From contig JAVYQP010000002.1 in the NCBI GenBank assembly GCA_038731605.1, positions 124,001-188,000 on the forward strand: 64,000 bases of DNA, given 5' to 3'. Below, one piece after another: positions 1 to 9,587 of this stretch. The notes under the pieces were generated by a model. It ran no database searches, was not told the origin of the DNA, and saw only the letters and a program-made list of their open reading frames with translations. A program made the translations under genes and the position numbers. Position 1 is the first letter of the stretch, and the number at the start of each line of letters is the position of its first letter. This stretch comes from WYZ-LMO2 sp038731605. GTDB taxonomy: Archaea; Halobacteriota; Archaeoglobi; Archaeoglobales; Archaeoglobaceae.

Positions 1-1
1 T

Positions 2-289
2 GTGCTTATAACGCTTGTATTCGTTGGTGCAGTCGGAATTGTAACAATCGCAGTCGCAGCGACCTTTAGGGCAAAAACGACGAGGAAGATAAATCTTCTT
101 TGGACTCTTCCAATCCTAGTGGTGCTCGCAATTGTCGCCTACACTTACAGCGAAGTGCAAAAAATCTCCATCTCATCCACGGGACTCGAGTTCGTTGGTG
201 ACTACTTCTTGTTGATCGTCTTCTTGATTTCGATGATGGTTTTGGTTATGCTCTCTGCAATAAAAATCCTTAGGAGGGTTGGGATGTGA
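2..289 (+). CDS. fqoJ: F420H2:quinone oxidoreductase subunit J, 3' part (cut by window edge)
   Basis: This is the C-terminal part of a NuoJ-like membrane subunit; the 5' end lies outside the window. About 95 residues are visible with hydrophobic helices near residues 1-20, 33-50 and 65-88. NuoJ-type subunits belong to the proton-translocating arm of complex I-like enzymes. The identification rests mainly on position: it is followed with a 4-base overlap by a NuoK-like gene and then the M, L, N, A, BC, D, H, I, F genes, the order known for Archaeoglobus fqo. The sequence alone is too short and generic to prove J. Confidence 0.85.
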   Translation: MLITLVFVGAVGIVTIAVAATFRAKTTRKINLLWTLPILVVLAIVAYTYSEVQKISISSTGLEFVGDYFLLIVFLISMMVLVMLSAIKILRRVGM

Positions 290-576
290 TCGTCGCAATT
301 GCGGTGGCGTTGCTGATAGTGTCTTACCTTATGGCAATCTCTGCAAAAGATCTGGTTAGATTACTGATAAGCCTCGAACTGATGTTCTCAGCGGTTTTCT
401 TGGCAATACTGCCTCTGTTTTCGATCTCAGCAACGATGGCTTTCGCGATTCTCTTGGTTGCGATCTTCACGAGTAGTGCAGAGCTCTTGGTTTTGATAAC
501 AGCAATCGTAATCACCGACAAAATGAGGAAAGGAGTCGAAGTGGAGAAAGTATCGGTTGGGGGTGATATCGTTTGA
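286..576 (+). CDS. fqoK: F420H2:quinone oxidoreductase subunit K (NuoK-like)
   Basis: A 96-residue protein with three predicted membrane helices, the usual size and shape of NuoK. Members carry conserved acidic residues within the helices; here Glu32 in the segment ISLELMFSAVF fits the conserved NuoK Glu. The start is a GTG that overlaps the stop of fqoJ (GTGA), which implies translational coupling. It forms part of the membrane proton channel of Fqo. The GTG start is the only plausible one near the end of the previous gene. Confidence 0.9.
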   Translation: MIVAIAVALLIVSYLMAISAKDLVRLLISLELMFSAVFLAILPLFSISATMAFAILLVAIFTSSAELLVLITAIVITDKMRKGVEVEKVSVGGDIV

Positions 577-2003
577 CACCATTTCTTGCACTTCTCCTGA
601 TCCCATTGCTCGTAACCTTCATCTCCCCAATGCTTGAACGAAGGGTTGCAACTTGGGTTTCTGCAATTGCTTTTCTGATTCCAATGCTTTCAGCCCTTTA
701 CGGTCTCTTGACTTCCCATAAAGGCGAAGAACTGCTAATCGCATTGCCTAATCCGGTTGGGGACTTCTACTTGCTCTACGATCCCGTCAGCCATGCGTTT
801 GGCTTCACGATCTGCTTGGTTTCGGCGATGGTCGCAATTTACTCTTTGCCTTACATGAAGCATAGATTTGAGGAAATGCATGCAAACGAGGAGAAGGAGT
901 TCAGAAAATACTGGTTCCTCTACAACCTCTACGCAGTAGCGATGCTCTGGCTTGTTTACAGCGGAAACTTCCTCTTGCTCTACATTTTCCTCGAGATCTC
1001 CTTGCTTGCATCGTTTATGCTAATTTACCTCTACGGCTACGGGAACAGACAGTGGGTGGGAATTCTTTACTTTATCTGGACGCACATCGCAGGTGTTTTG
1101 GCGTTGCTTGGGTTCTTGATGATCGCATTTGAAAATCAAACGCTCGCAATCAACGCAATCAAAGCAGTCGGATTCTTGCCATGGCTTTTCATATTCTTGG
1201 GCATGGTGGTTAAGCTCCCTGGTTTAGGACCGCACATCTGGCTTCCATGGGCTCACGCCGAAGCGCCTACACCAGTTAGTGCATTGCTGAGTCCGTTAAC
1301 AGTTGGATTGGCTGGTTACGTTCTGTTTAGAGTTTACCTCATAGACAGCTCATTCGTCGTGGAGTTTAGAGACCTGATAATACTCTATGCGTTGCTTTCA
1401 AGCGTATACGCTGGACTCAGCGTCTTCAAGCAGAGAGACTACAAGAGACTATTGGCTTATTCAACGGTTTCGCAGATGGGATACGTTCTCATTGCACTTT
1501 GCCTTGGGTCCTATGGACTAATAGGGCTCGTAGTTCAATACATGAGCCATGCTTTTGGAAAAGCGATCCTGTTCATGACCGCTGGTGCTATAATAGCGAC
1601 GTTCCATGGATTGCGTAGTCTTGACAAAATGCGTGGAATGCACGAGTTCATACCAACGATTGCGAACGCAGCGCTTATTGGTTTCATGACGCTCAGCGGT
1701 ATAATTACGATCGGAATGTTCGCAGAGTTCTACATCTTAGTCGGGTTGACAAAGATCTATGGGCTGAATCTGGCGATAGTCTCTGCGGTCGTTTTGGTCT
1801 TCATAATCTCAGGGCTTTACAGCTTCTACACGATGCGCTCGATATACTATGGGACTCCATTGAAATACGAGAAACCAAGGTTTAGCAGACTGCTCGACGT
1901 TCCGCTTTACGCAATTGCGTTCTTCAGCGTAGCCTTCATCTTCCCACCACTTGCACCAGCACTCTTAGACGGCATTAAGGCGGTTGTGGGGGTGATACCG
2001 TGA
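573..2003 (+). CDS. fqoM: F420H2:quinone oxidoreductase subunit M (antiporter-like, NuoM family)
   Basis: A 476-residue polytopic membrane protein of the NuoL/M/N (Mrp antiporter-like) family, one of the proton-pumping subunits of Fqo. The family core is visible around residues 215-250, with the conserved run HAEAPTPVSALLS, and the YSTVSQMGY segment near residue 303. Translation appears to start at a TTG that overlaps the fqoK stop (TTGA); no ATG or GTG gives a better fit. Assignment as M rather than L or N rests on length and position, because the next gene is the longer L-type subunit. Confidence 0.9.
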   Translation: MTPFLALLLIPLLVTFISPMLERRVATWVSAIAFLIPMLSALYGLLTSHKGEELLIALPNPVGDFYLLYDPVSHAFGFTICLVSAMVAIYSLPYMKHRFEEMHANEEKEFRKYWFLYNLYAVAMLWLVYSGNFLLLYIFLEISLLASFMLIYLYGYGNRQWVGILYFIWTHIAGVLALLGFLMIAFENQTLAINAIKAVGFLPWLFIFLGMVVKLPGLGPHIWLPWAHAEAPTPVSALLSPLTVGLAGYVLFRVYLIDSSFVVEFRDLIILYALLSSVYAGLSVFKQRDYKRLLAYSTVSQMGYVLIALCLGSYGLIGLVVQYMSHAFGKAILFMTAGAIIATFHGLRSLDKMRGMHEFIPTIANAALIGFMTLSGIITIGMFAEFYILVGLTKIYGLNLAIVSAVVLVFIISGLYSFYTMRSIYYGTPLKYEKPRFSRLLDVPLYAIAFFSVAFIFPPLAPALLDGIKAVVGVIP

Positions 2004-3922
2004 TCGAAATCCTTATTGCGATGTTTTTAGCTCCAATAATCGGATCTTTGCCCGTTGCGTTTGCATGGCTTCTCGATCCAAAGCCAGAGTGGGCAAGAAA
2101 GTTACCAATACTCGCAGTTCTGGGCTTGTTCGTTTCACTACTCTGCTCCCTCTACATCTTGTTCAGCTCTCCGCTCGATGAGGCTGTAAAGGTTTCTTAC
2201 CCATGGTTGCCCGAGTTCAACATAAACTTCGTCTTCATCTTCGACTACCTAAGCAAGGTCATGGGAGTTCTAACGGCGCTCATAGCCTTCCTCATTGGTG
2301 TCTATGGTTTAGAATACATGAAGCACGACTACCGCCTTGGTTGGTATTGGTTCTTCTTCAACCTCTTCACCGCTTCGATGCTCCTCGTTGTTTACAGCGA
2401 CAACTTGCTCATGCTCTTGATAGGCTGGGAGGGTCTTGGAATCGCATCTTGGGGTCTCATAGGGCACTGGTTCAGAGATGATGACGAGCTAAGCTATGTG
2501 GGGGAGATCGGAAGAAAGGTAGCGGGAATGAACTACTTCTGGTCTCCGAGCTTAGGAGGATGGAGAGCGATCTCGACGATCCGCATTGGAGACATGCCGA
2601 TGTTCTTCGCAATCGCAGCGATCTTCTTCTTAACTGGAACCCTTAACATAAGCGAGATCAATTGGGGTGAGTTCGCAGAAGAAGTAGGAGCCATGGGAAT
2701 CTTTCTGATAATGTTTGCCTTCCTGCTCGGACCCTTTACGAAGTCCGCTCAGCTTCCGTTCAGCGAATGGCTGATGACTGCGATGACGGGTCCAACGACT
2801 GTGAGTGCGTTGCTTCACTCAGCAACGATGGTCGCAGCTGGAACTTATCTCTTCATGCGTCTCAGCTGGTATATCGAACCCTGGCATATTCACTCGGAGG
2901 GCATCGAAGCCATCTACGTCTTGGTTCTCTTCCTCGGCTTAATTTCAGCCCTCTACGGCGCCTCTGTTGCCTTAGGATGCCTTGAGAGAAAAGTTCTACT
3001 CGCAGCGTCGACGATGTCAAGCCTTGGCTTGATGTTCGCAACAACCGCAGCGAGCGCATGGGTTGGAAAGATCGCAATTCTCGTTGGCTTCTGGTATCTC
3101 GTAACGCATGCGTTCGCGAAGGCTACGCTGTTTTTGGTTGCTGGACACTTGATCCACGAAACCCATGACCGCTTCTGCGTTGGCGGAAGAGAAGTGGCGA
3201 GACATCTAAGGTTCGCATTCATTGCAACAATAATCGCAACCCTCTGCCTGAGCGGAATTCCACCTTTGACCGCTTACTGGGTTAAGTCGGCAATGGATGG
3301 AGTTATGCACGGCTTGGAGCACGAGTTCGGATACATACCCTTGATTCTGCTCTCGATAATTTCACTGATTTACTCAGCATTCCTTGCGAAATTCCTGAGC
3401 CTGAACTTCATAAAGGGCAAAGAAGTTCACTTGCATCCGCATGGAGGGCAGTTGATGAGCTTAGCCTACACGATCATGGCTCTCATGCTGTTTCTATTGC
3501 TCTATCTCTACTTAGCGACGCATGGATTCACAAAACTCCACGAGTTCGAGTATTTCATTGAAGAAAGCTTCGTTGGGCTTCACGTCTTAATTGGAATCAT
3601 GGTTTTTGTTGTTTACGCAATAGCGCTCTACAAACCAAGGCTTGAGTCACCAATAGGGAAAGCGCTCGGAGATCGCCTGTATATGCCGTTCTTGAACGAC
3701 TTCATAGTTCCAAGGATAGGCTGGGCTCTTGCGAAGCTCGTGGATTACGGGAACAGGTTAATAGACTTCACCTGCCACCAGGCGATTCCGAGTTTGTTCG
3801 AAGTATACTCCCTTGGTGTCAGAAGTGTCCAGAATGGTAGCGTGGAGAGATACGTCAAGATCGCAGTAGCGGTTGTTTTGATCGTCTTCCTTATCTCAAC
3901 AGCGGTGGGGGTGATCTTGTGA
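2000..3922 (+). CDS. fqoL: F420H2:quinone oxidoreductase subunit L (antiporter-like, NuoL family)
   Basis: A 640-residue polytopic membrane protein with the NuoL signature: the segment LIGWEGLGIASWGLIG near residue 140 and GPTTVSALLHSATMVAAG near residues 264-281. The long C-terminal extension (residues 500-640) includes a stretch consistent with the lateral helix of NuoL, followed by a final membrane helix. It is one of three antiporter-like proton-pumping subunits in the operon. It starts at GTG overlapping the fqoM stop by 4 bases and ends in a 4-base overlap with fqoN, so the membrane subunits are tightly coupled. Confidence 0.92.
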   Translation: MIEILIAMFLAPIIGSLPVAFAWLLDPKPEWARKLPILAVLGLFVSLLCSLYILFSSPLDEAVKVSYPWLPEFNINFVFIFDYLSKVMGVLTALIAFLIGVYGLEYMKHDYRLGWYWFFFNLFTASMLLVVYSDNLLMLLIGWEGLGIASWGLIGHWFRDDDELSYVGEIGRKVAGMNYFWSPSLGGWRAISTIRIGDMPMFFAIAAIFFLTGTLNISEINWGEFAEEVGAMGIFLIMFAFLLGPFTKSAQLPFSEWLMTAMTGPTTVSALLHSATMVAAGTYLFMRLSWYIEPWHIHSEGIEAIYVLVLFLGLISALYGASVALGCLERKVLLAASTMSSLGLMFATTAASAWVGKIAILVGFWYLVTHAFAKATLFLVAGHLIHETHDRFCVGGREVARHLRFAFIATIIATLCLSGIPPLTAYWVKSAMDGVMHGLEHEFGYIPLILLSIISLIYSAFLAKFLSLNFIKGKEVHLHPHGGQLMSLAYTIMALMLFLLLYLYLATHGFTKLHEFEYFIEESFVGLHVLIGIMVFVVYAIALYKPRLESPIGKALGDRLYMPFLNDFIVPRIGWALAKLVDYGNRLIDFTCHQAIPSLFEVYSLGVRSVQNGSVERYVKIAVAVVLIVFLISTAVGVIL

Positions 3923-5124
3923 TCGCATTTCTCGCTTCGCTGATAATTCTTGCGTTCTCAGCAATCATAAGCTACTGGAATCCAAGGGTTTCGGCGATAA
4001 TGAGTGTTGTGGCAACTCTGATTGCCGTTTACGCAACACCATTCGCCCCATTGATCTTCGCAGTTGCGATGCTGAACATCGTTTCCCTGCTTGCGATTAG
4101 AAGAAACCAGATCGTAGGCGTCGACTATGCGATGGTGGCTTTGATGGCGATTGCGACGGTTTACGCCTTCTTGACATGGGATCTCGGAGAGCTGTTGTTG
4201 CTGTTCGTAATCGTTTCAACACCGACGTATCTGTTGGTGATGATCAACGAAGGTAGGCTGAACGTCGAAGTTGGCATCAAATACGTGACATTCATGGTTC
4301 TCGCAACCGTTCTCTTCATCATGGGTGCTTCGATGCTGTATTACGCTCACTCCACCCAAAACTTCTCGCTTTTTGCGATCGGTTTCGTCGCCCTCATCCT
4401 CGGGCTCGCTTTGGAAGTCGGAGTTGCACCGCTCCACGAATGGGTTCCAGATGTTTTCGAATCCGCTAACCCGATCGCAGTCTCAATCATTGCTTCGCTC
4501 GCCAAATTCGTTCCATTCATCGTCGCATACAAGGTTCTCCTGACAACCGCAACCTTGGCGACAGAGCAGATCTTGATAGTCCTTGCAATAATCTCGGCGA
4601 TCTCGATGTTCATGGGGAACATAGGTGCTCTGACTGCGAAGAGTGCAAGCAGAGTCCTTGCGTATTCGACGGTTGCAAACATGGGCTACATACTTGCAAC
4701 CTTCGCCGCAATAACTGCGCCAAAGGAGTTCGTTTACTATGCAATCGCTGGCGGTTTGCTACAGCTCTTCGTCAACGCATTCGGTAAAATAGGGTTCTTC
4801 AACTCGATAAAGGATGGATCTTCGAGCTTCAACGCATATCTGCTCAGCTTCTCCTTCATCGGGCTACCACCTTTGATGGGGTTCTGGAGCAAGCTCTTCA
4901 TAATCTATGCGCTCGTCTTCTCGAACTTCGTCTGGCTTGCGGTTCTGCTTGTGATAAACTCGGCGATATCTGTGCCCTACTACCTTAGATTGGTCAGGCT
5001 CGTCGGAACTGGATGGAAGTTTACGATAACGAATGCGGTAACGCTTTTCTCAGCGCTTGCAATGCTCATAACTCTGATTCCACCAACTTGGTTCGTCGAA
5101 CTTGTAGCGGGGGGATTTAGATGA
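3919..5124 (+). CDS. fqoN: F420H2:quinone oxidoreductase subunit N (antiporter-like, NuoN family)
   Basis: A 401-residue NuoN-like membrane protein with family features such as PLHEWVPDVFESANP (residues 172-186) and YSTVANMGYILATF (about residue 250). It is shorter than typical NuoN (about 450-490 residues), mainly at the C-terminus. It is the third antiporter-like subunit of the proton-pumping arm. The start is GTG overlapping the previous stop; the end overlaps fqoA by 4 bases. The family is certain and the letter N follows from operon order. Confidence 0.88.
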   Translation: MIAFLASLIILAFSAIISYWNPRVSAIMSVVATLIAVYATPFAPLIFAVAMLNIVSLLAIRRNQIVGVDYAMVALMAIATVYAFLTWDLGELLLLFVIVSTPTYLLVMINEGRLNVEVGIKYVTFMVLATVLFIMGASMLYYAHSTQNFSLFAIGFVALILGLALEVGVAPLHEWVPDVFESANPIAVSIIASLAKFVPFIVAYKVLLTTATLATEQILIVLAIISAISMFMGNIGALTAKSASRVLAYSTVANMGYILATFAAITAPKEFVYYAIAGGLLQLFVNAFGKIGFFNSIKDGSSSFNAYLLSFSFIGLPPLMGFWSKLFIIYALVFSNFVWLAVLLVINSAISVPYYLRLVRLVGTGWKFTITNAVTLFSALAMLITLIPPTWFVELVAGGFR

Positions 5125-5477
5125 TCGAGAACGCTTTGATCATAGCGATAGTAGTTGCGGTTGCGATAATCACCGACGTAGCAGTCTTGATCTTGATAAA
5201 GATCCTGCCAAGGTATCGTCCGACTGAAGTGAAGCTTCAAAGATTCGAAGCGGGCAACATTCCAATCGGAATCCCAAAGTGGACTTTGCCGATGCAGTAT
5301 CTCGGCTTTGTCATAATCTTCATGACATTCGAACCTGTGATCGTGCTCCTACTGCTGATCTCAGCTCTGCCAATGCTTGAGAGCTATCTAATTACGCTGA
5401 TGGCGTTCTTGTTGCTTCTTCCAGCGCTCTTCGTCGGTTACAAATACTCGGTGGAGATTGCGGGTTTGAGGAGGTGA
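5121..5477 (+). CDS. fqoA: F420H2:quinone oxidoreductase subunit A (NuoA-like)
   Basis: A 118-residue membrane protein with three helices, the size of NuoA. The conserved loop after helix 1 contains the expected acidic/glycine-rich segment RFEAGNIPIG (residues 34-43), equivalent to the NuoA loop near the quinone site. In complex I-like enzymes NuoA joins the peripheral and membrane arms. It overlaps fqoN by 4 bases and is followed after 4 bases by fqoBC, whose ribosome-binding site (GGAGGTGA) lies over the end of this gene. Confidence 0.9.
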   Translation: MIENALIIAIVVAVAIITDVAVLILIKILPRYRPTEVKLQRFEAGNIPIGIPKWTLPMQYLGFVIIFMTFEPVIVLLLLISALPMLESYLITLMAFLLLLPALFVGYKYSVEIAGLRR

Positions 5478-5481
5478 AGAA

Positions 5482-6525
5482 ATGGAGGAGTTCACGAAGT
5501 TCGTTAGGGGCGGGATTTTAGGACCGATAAAGAAGTGGGGAACGAAGTGGAGCCTTTGGCCCGTTCATCTCGTCACAGCTTGTTGCGGAGCAGAACTTGC
5601 GCACGCTTTTGCGTGTGGTTACGACGGAGAAAGAATAGGTGCACTTAACTACGGGATTGCGAGACAAACGAACCTCATAATCGTTGAAGGAGCGATTACG
5701 AGGAAGATGGCAAGGGTTTTGCGAATCACTTGGGAGCAAATGCCAGATCCCAAGTTCGTCATCGTAATGGGAGCTTGCGGACTTAACGGTGGGATTTTCT
5801 GGAACGGCTACAATCTCGTTAAGCCTTCAGAAGTAGTTCCAGTAGAGTTCTTCATCCCTGGTTGCCCGCCTACGCCAGAGGCGTTGCTTCGAGGCATAAG
5901 GCAATTGCAAATCAAGCTCGATAAAGGCGTCGCCGAGAACTCGCTCGCCTTCTCAGAGGTTGCTTTGGAGAAGGGAAAGAAGCCAAAGGTTTTGCCCGTA
6001 AGTCCGAAGAGAATTTCAAACGCTCCAAGTGTAATCGTCGATGCAAGAAAGGACGTGGACTGGGAGTTTGGGAAGCAGTTGTGCGAGAAGTTTAAGGCGA
6101 TTGGTAGAGCTGTGATCACTGCGAAGAACAGGATAGCCTTGAAAGTCGAGGCAGAGAAGCTTAGGAGTAGTGCGATGAAGCTCAAGGAGCTCGGCTTCGA
6201 TCACGTGAAATCTGTAAACGTGATCGACGTGCCGAACGAGGGAAAGTTCATCGTTGAGTTCTTGCTTTCGAGCTACAGCGTCAAAGAACTCATGCCAGTT
6301 CTCGTTAACCTTTACACTGAGATCTCGAGGAAGGAGCCAAAGGTTAGTAGTCTCTCGGACATATTCCCAAGTGCGGATTACCTCGAGAGGGAGATGCAAG
6401 ACTTCTTCGGCGTTGAGTTCGTCGGAAATCCATGGAAGGGTAAGTTCATCTTAGCTCCCGACACTCCCGAGTTTCCGCTGAGGAAGGACTTCAAGCTCGA
6501 AGCAGAAACCTACGTGGGTGATTGA
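5482..6525 (+). CDS. fqoBC: F420H2:quinone oxidoreductase fused subunit BC
   Basis: A 347-residue fusion of NuoB-like (residues 1-160) and NuoC-like (about 185-347) domains. The B part carries the ligand set of the terminal [4Fe-4S] cluster N2: adjacent Cys in TACCGAELAHA, Cys in MGACGLNGG and Cys in PGCPPTPEAL. The C part ends with the NuoC-like DFFGVEFVGNPW and LRKDFK segments. The hydrophilic fusion would sit at the junction of the peripheral arm and membrane and pass electrons to the quinone. The fusion is the known state in Archaeoglobus. A strong GGAGGTGA site supports the ATG start. Confidence 0.95.
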   Translation: MEEFTKFVRGGILGPIKKWGTKWSLWPVHLVTACCGAELAHAFACGYDGERIGALNYGIARQTNLIIVEGAITRKMARVLRITWEQMPDPKFVIVMGACGLNGGIFWNGYNLVKPSEVVPVEFFIPGCPPTPEALLRGIRQLQIKLDKGVAENSLAFSEVALEKGKKPKVLPVSPKRISNAPSVIVDARKDVDWEFGKQLCEKFKAIGRAVITAKNRIALKVEAEKLRSSAMKLKELGFDHVKSVNVIDVPNEGKFIVEFLLSSYSVKELMPVLVNLYTEISRKEPKVSSLSDIFPSADYLEREMQDFFGVEFVGNPWKGKFILAPDTPEFPLRKDFKLEAETYVGD

Positions 6526-6526
6526 A

Positions 6527-7750
6527 ATGGAAGAAATCCGAATCGACGTTCCGGTTGAACCGCCGAAAGAGTTCGAGAGCTTATTCCTTCCGATCCCGAA
6601 GGATTACGTTGAGGACGCTTACAAGAAGGACGAGTTCCTGATTCTCGTAGGTCCACAGCACCCGGGTAGCGGGCACATGAGGTTGATCCTTAGGGTAAAA
6701 GGGGACATAATTCAAGAGGTCATCCCGGATCCAGGATACGTGCACAGATCCATGGAGAAGCTCGCAGAGAACAGGCTCTACATCCAGAACATTCCGCTCG
6801 TCGAAAGACCGGCAATAATGGACTCTGCGAACTTCAACCTCGGATATGTAAGGGCAATCGAAACTGCGCTTGACATCGAGGTTCCCGAAAGGGCGAAGTT
6901 TATCCGAACGATTCTTGCAGAGCTTTGCAGGATTGGAACTCATCTCTACGATGCTGCGATCTTGGCGGTCTTCATAGGGCACACAACTGGGTTCATGTAT
7001 CCCTTCGGCATCCGAGAGCTGATATGCGAAGCTTTGGCAAGAATGACGGGAGCGAGGTTCACGTCTTCCTTCATAGTCCCCGGTGGTGTTCGCAGAGACG
7101 TCGATGAGAGAACGCTTCGTTGGGTCTACGATGCGACGTTTGCGATCGAGAGAAGGCTGAAATCCTTCGAGAGGATCTTTATAAAGAACCCAACGGTAAT
7201 TGCGAGGCTGAGAGAAGTTGGAGCCCTTAGCAAGGATGAGGCAATTCGCTACGGCGTTGTAGGACCATTTTTGAGGGCAAGCGGTGTTGAATACGATACG
7301 AGGATCGTTGAACCATACGAAGCTTACGAAGAAGTCACTTGGGACATCGTCACCGCCGACGAGGGCGACGGTTACGCAAGGTTCCTCGTTCGAGTCAACG
7401 AAGTGTCGCAGAGCCTTGGAATAATAAGGCAGTGCATAACTTCGATGCCCGAGGGAAGATACGTGAGCGAGCAGATCTGCGACGACGTGAAGGGGAACTT
7501 CTTCGACGCATACAGCAACCTCGTCCTGCCAGCTGGAGAATACACAACTCTAACCGAAGCAGCCCGTGGAACGTTGCTTTTCACGATCGTGAGCGATGGG
7601 GAGAGCAATGTCCCTTACAGAGTTCGCATAGTCACGCCGGGATGGTTGTATTTGCGTGGCTTCATGGAATCGCTGAAAGGCGAAAGACTCGCAGATCTGC
7701 AGGCAATATACGGAAGTTTTGGATACTTCCCGCCGGAGGCTGATAGGTGA
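6527..7750 (+). CDS. fqoD: F420H2:quinone oxidoreductase subunit D (NuoD-like)
   Basis: A 407-residue NuoD / hydrogenase-large-subunit-like protein. The conserved N-terminal GPQHPGSGHMRL motif and the following GYVHRSMEKLAE segment are diagnostic; the metal-binding cysteines of true hydrogenases are absent, as expected for NuoD. It forms the quinone-binding pocket with the B domain. A GTG at 6518 is also in frame, but I prefer the ATG at 6527 because GGTGA lies about six bases upstream of it. It overlaps or abuts both neighbours. Confidence 0.93.
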   Translation: MEEIRIDVPVEPPKEFESLFLPIPKDYVEDAYKKDEFLILVGPQHPGSGHMRLILRVKGDIIQEVIPDPGYVHRSMEKLAENRLYIQNIPLVERPAIMDSANFNLGYVRAIETALDIEVPERAKFIRTILAELCRIGTHLYDAAILAVFIGHTTGFMYPFGIRELICEALARMTGARFTSSFIVPGGVRRDVDERTLRWVYDATFAIERRLKSFERIFIKNPTVIARLREVGALSKDEAIRYGVVGPFLRASGVEYDTRIVEPYEAYEEVTWDIVTADEGDGYARFLVRVNEVSQSLGIIRQCITSMPEGRYVSEQICDDVKGNFFDAYSNLVLPAGEYTTLTEAARGTLLFTIVSDGESNVPYRVRIVTPGWLYLRGFMESLKGERLADLQAIYGSFGYFPPEADR

Positions 7751-8847
7751 TGATCGACGAAATCATCGCAACGCTAATGGAGATATTTAGCTCGAACTCG
7801 ATGCAGATTCCACTGATACAGCCAATCGTGGATTATCTAATGCAGATCCCATTGATAAACATCTTAGTAGCCTTGATTCTCTGGCGACCATTCTTCGCAG
7901 TGATAATAATGCCCGGATTGGTTGCGCTCATGCTCTATCTGCTCTACATAGTCTGGTTTGAGAGAAAGCTCACCGCAAGAATTCAGTGGAGAGTTGGACC
8001 GTTAGAGGTTGCAAGACCGATAAGGGGTGCAATACAGGCGTTGGCAGATGGGCTGAGGTATTTCTTCCAGGAGGCGATTGTTCACAGGGATGCGCATCGT
8101 CCGTATTTTGTTCAACTGCCAATACTGGCTTTCATCCCAATACTACTGCCCATAGCGTTCATTCCAGCCGGAAACGCTGTTGGGATAAAGACGCCGTATG
8201 CGATTCAGCTAATCGTTGCATTCTTGGCTTTGATCCCGATAACGATAATCGCAATTGGCTGGGCTTCGAACAACAGGTTTGCGTTCGTAGGTAGCGTTAG
8301 AGAGGCGCTCATGTATGTTGCATACGAAATTCCCTTCATAATCGCTGTGATCTCGATGATCTACCTCTACGGTAGCGGAGATCCTTATGTTGCGGTTGAA
8401 AAGCAATCGCTTATCCCAGGAGCGATTCTGAACCCAATAGCGTTCTTGGTTTTCCTGATCACGATGCTAATGGCAACTTCTCGATTGCCATTCGAGATTC
8501 CGGAGGCGGATCAAGAAATCGCTTTCGGACCTTTCGTCGAGTATTCGGGAATGCTCTTCGGTTTAGTCATGGTTTTGGCTTACGAGAAACTTTACATAAT
8601 GGCACTGCTCTTCGTTATCCTCTTCCTCGGTGGTTGGAATGGACTCTACTGTGATCTCCTTGGCGATCTCAACGCTCCGCTCTGGCTGTTCATAAAAGCC
8701 ATCGTGGTTATCTCGATACTCGCAATGGTTCGTTCGATGTATGCAAGGTATAGGATTGACCAGACGCTCCGCTACAGCTTCTCTTGGCTCATCGCCCTCT
8801 CGATCGTGGCGCTTGCAATTGGCGTAGTTGCGGGGTGGATCATATGA
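7750..8847 (+). CDS. fqoH: F420H2:quinone oxidoreductase subunit H (NuoH-like)
   Basis: A membrane protein of about 365 residues with eight or so helices. NuoH features are clear: ERKLTARIQWRVGP near residue 75 and the ADGLRYFFQE segment, plus the acidic loop FEIPEADQEIAFGPFVEYSG near residue 250 that shapes the quinone site. NuoH anchors the peripheral arm. An in-frame GTG at 7747 sits one codon upstream of the ATG at 7750 and could serve instead; GGAGG at 7735-7739 suits either. It overlaps fqoI by 4 bases. Confidence 0.93.
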   Translation: MIDEIIATLMEIFSSNSMQIPLIQPIVDYLMQIPLINILVALILWRPFFAVIIMPGLVALMLYLLYIVWFERKLTARIQWRVGPLEVARPIRGAIQALADGLRYFFQEAIVHRDAHRPYFVQLPILAFIPILLPIAFIPAGNAVGIKTPYAIQLIVAFLALIPITIIAIGWASNNRFAFVGSVREALMYVAYEIPFIIAVISMIYLYGSGDPYVAVEKQSLIPGAILNPIAFLVFLITMLMATSRLPFEIPEADQEIAFGPFVEYSGMLFGLVMVLAYEKLYIMALLFVILFLGGWNGLYCDLLGDLNAPLWLFIKAIVVISILAMVRSMYARYRIDQTLRYSFSWLIALSIVALAIGVVAGWII

Positions 8848-9587
8848 AGGTTGAAAAGATCTCGAGATCACCGATCGCTGAGCTGAAGAGACATGTGGAC
8901 GTGATTCAAGAAGCGTTCAAGCAAGCTTTGATCCCAGACCGCATCACTGTCGAATACCCGAGAGAGAGAAGGAAATACGAGAATCTTCGGGGATTCATAG
9001 TTTTGGATAAATCGAAGTGCATAAGCTGTTTCCGTTGTGCTCAAATCTGCCCTGCGAACGCAATTCAGATGACCATTTACGACAACTTTTATCCAAGCGT
9101 TGACTACACGAAGTGCATCTTCTGTCACTTCTGCGTTGAAAGCTGTCCTACGGGAGCTCTTGCGGGAAGCAACTTGCACGACATGGCTTTCAAGAGTCTT
9201 GAGGACATGAAGGTGAAGACAACGCAGATGACGAGATTGCCCACGATCATAAGGGAAGACAAGCAGACAGTCGAATACTTGGTCACCAAGAGGGAATGGA
9301 AGCTTGTGCGTAGAAAAGAGCTCGAAGATTTAAGTGTTCTACGAATAATTCCGAAAATAAAGCCAAGAAGAGCGTTTTGCGAGGAACCGGAAAGTTGTCT
9401 TGGCTGTAGACAATGCATGGAAGTCTGCCCACACGATGCGATTGTCATGGAGCGGTGCGAGGTAACGCTGGAAGGCGAAATCGTTGGCAAGGGTTGCGTT
9501 CTAAAGATAACAGAGAAATGCGTCGGTTGCGGACTCTGTGTTCGCCAGTGCCCAATGAAGATCTTGGCTTTGAAGGAGGTGGAATGA
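8844..9587 (+). CDS. fqoI: F420H2:quinone oxidoreductase subunit I with four [4Fe-4S] motifs
   Basis: A 247-residue polyferredoxin-type subunit. The N-terminal half resembles NuoI, with two CxxCxxCxxxCP motifs at residues 59-70 and 91-102. Unlike bacterial NuoI, a second ferredoxin module follows, with motifs at residues 185-196 and 226-237. The protein should therefore bind four [4Fe-4S] clusters and conduct electrons from the F subunit towards the BC fusion. The ATG overlaps the fqoH stop (ATGA); a longer reading frame extends upstream into fqoH but is not needed. Confidence 0.92.
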   Translation: MKVEKISRSPIAELKRHVDVIQEAFKQALIPDRITVEYPRERRKYENLRGFIVLDKSKCISCFRCAQICPANAIQMTIYDNFYPSVDYTKCIFCHFCVESCPTGALAGSNLHDMAFKSLEDMKVKTTQMTRLPTIIREDKQTVEYLVTKREWKLVRRKELEDLSVLRIIPKIKPRRAFCEEPESCLGCRQCMEVCPHDAIVMERCEVTLEGEIVGKGCVLKITEKCVGCGLCVRQCPMKILALKEVE

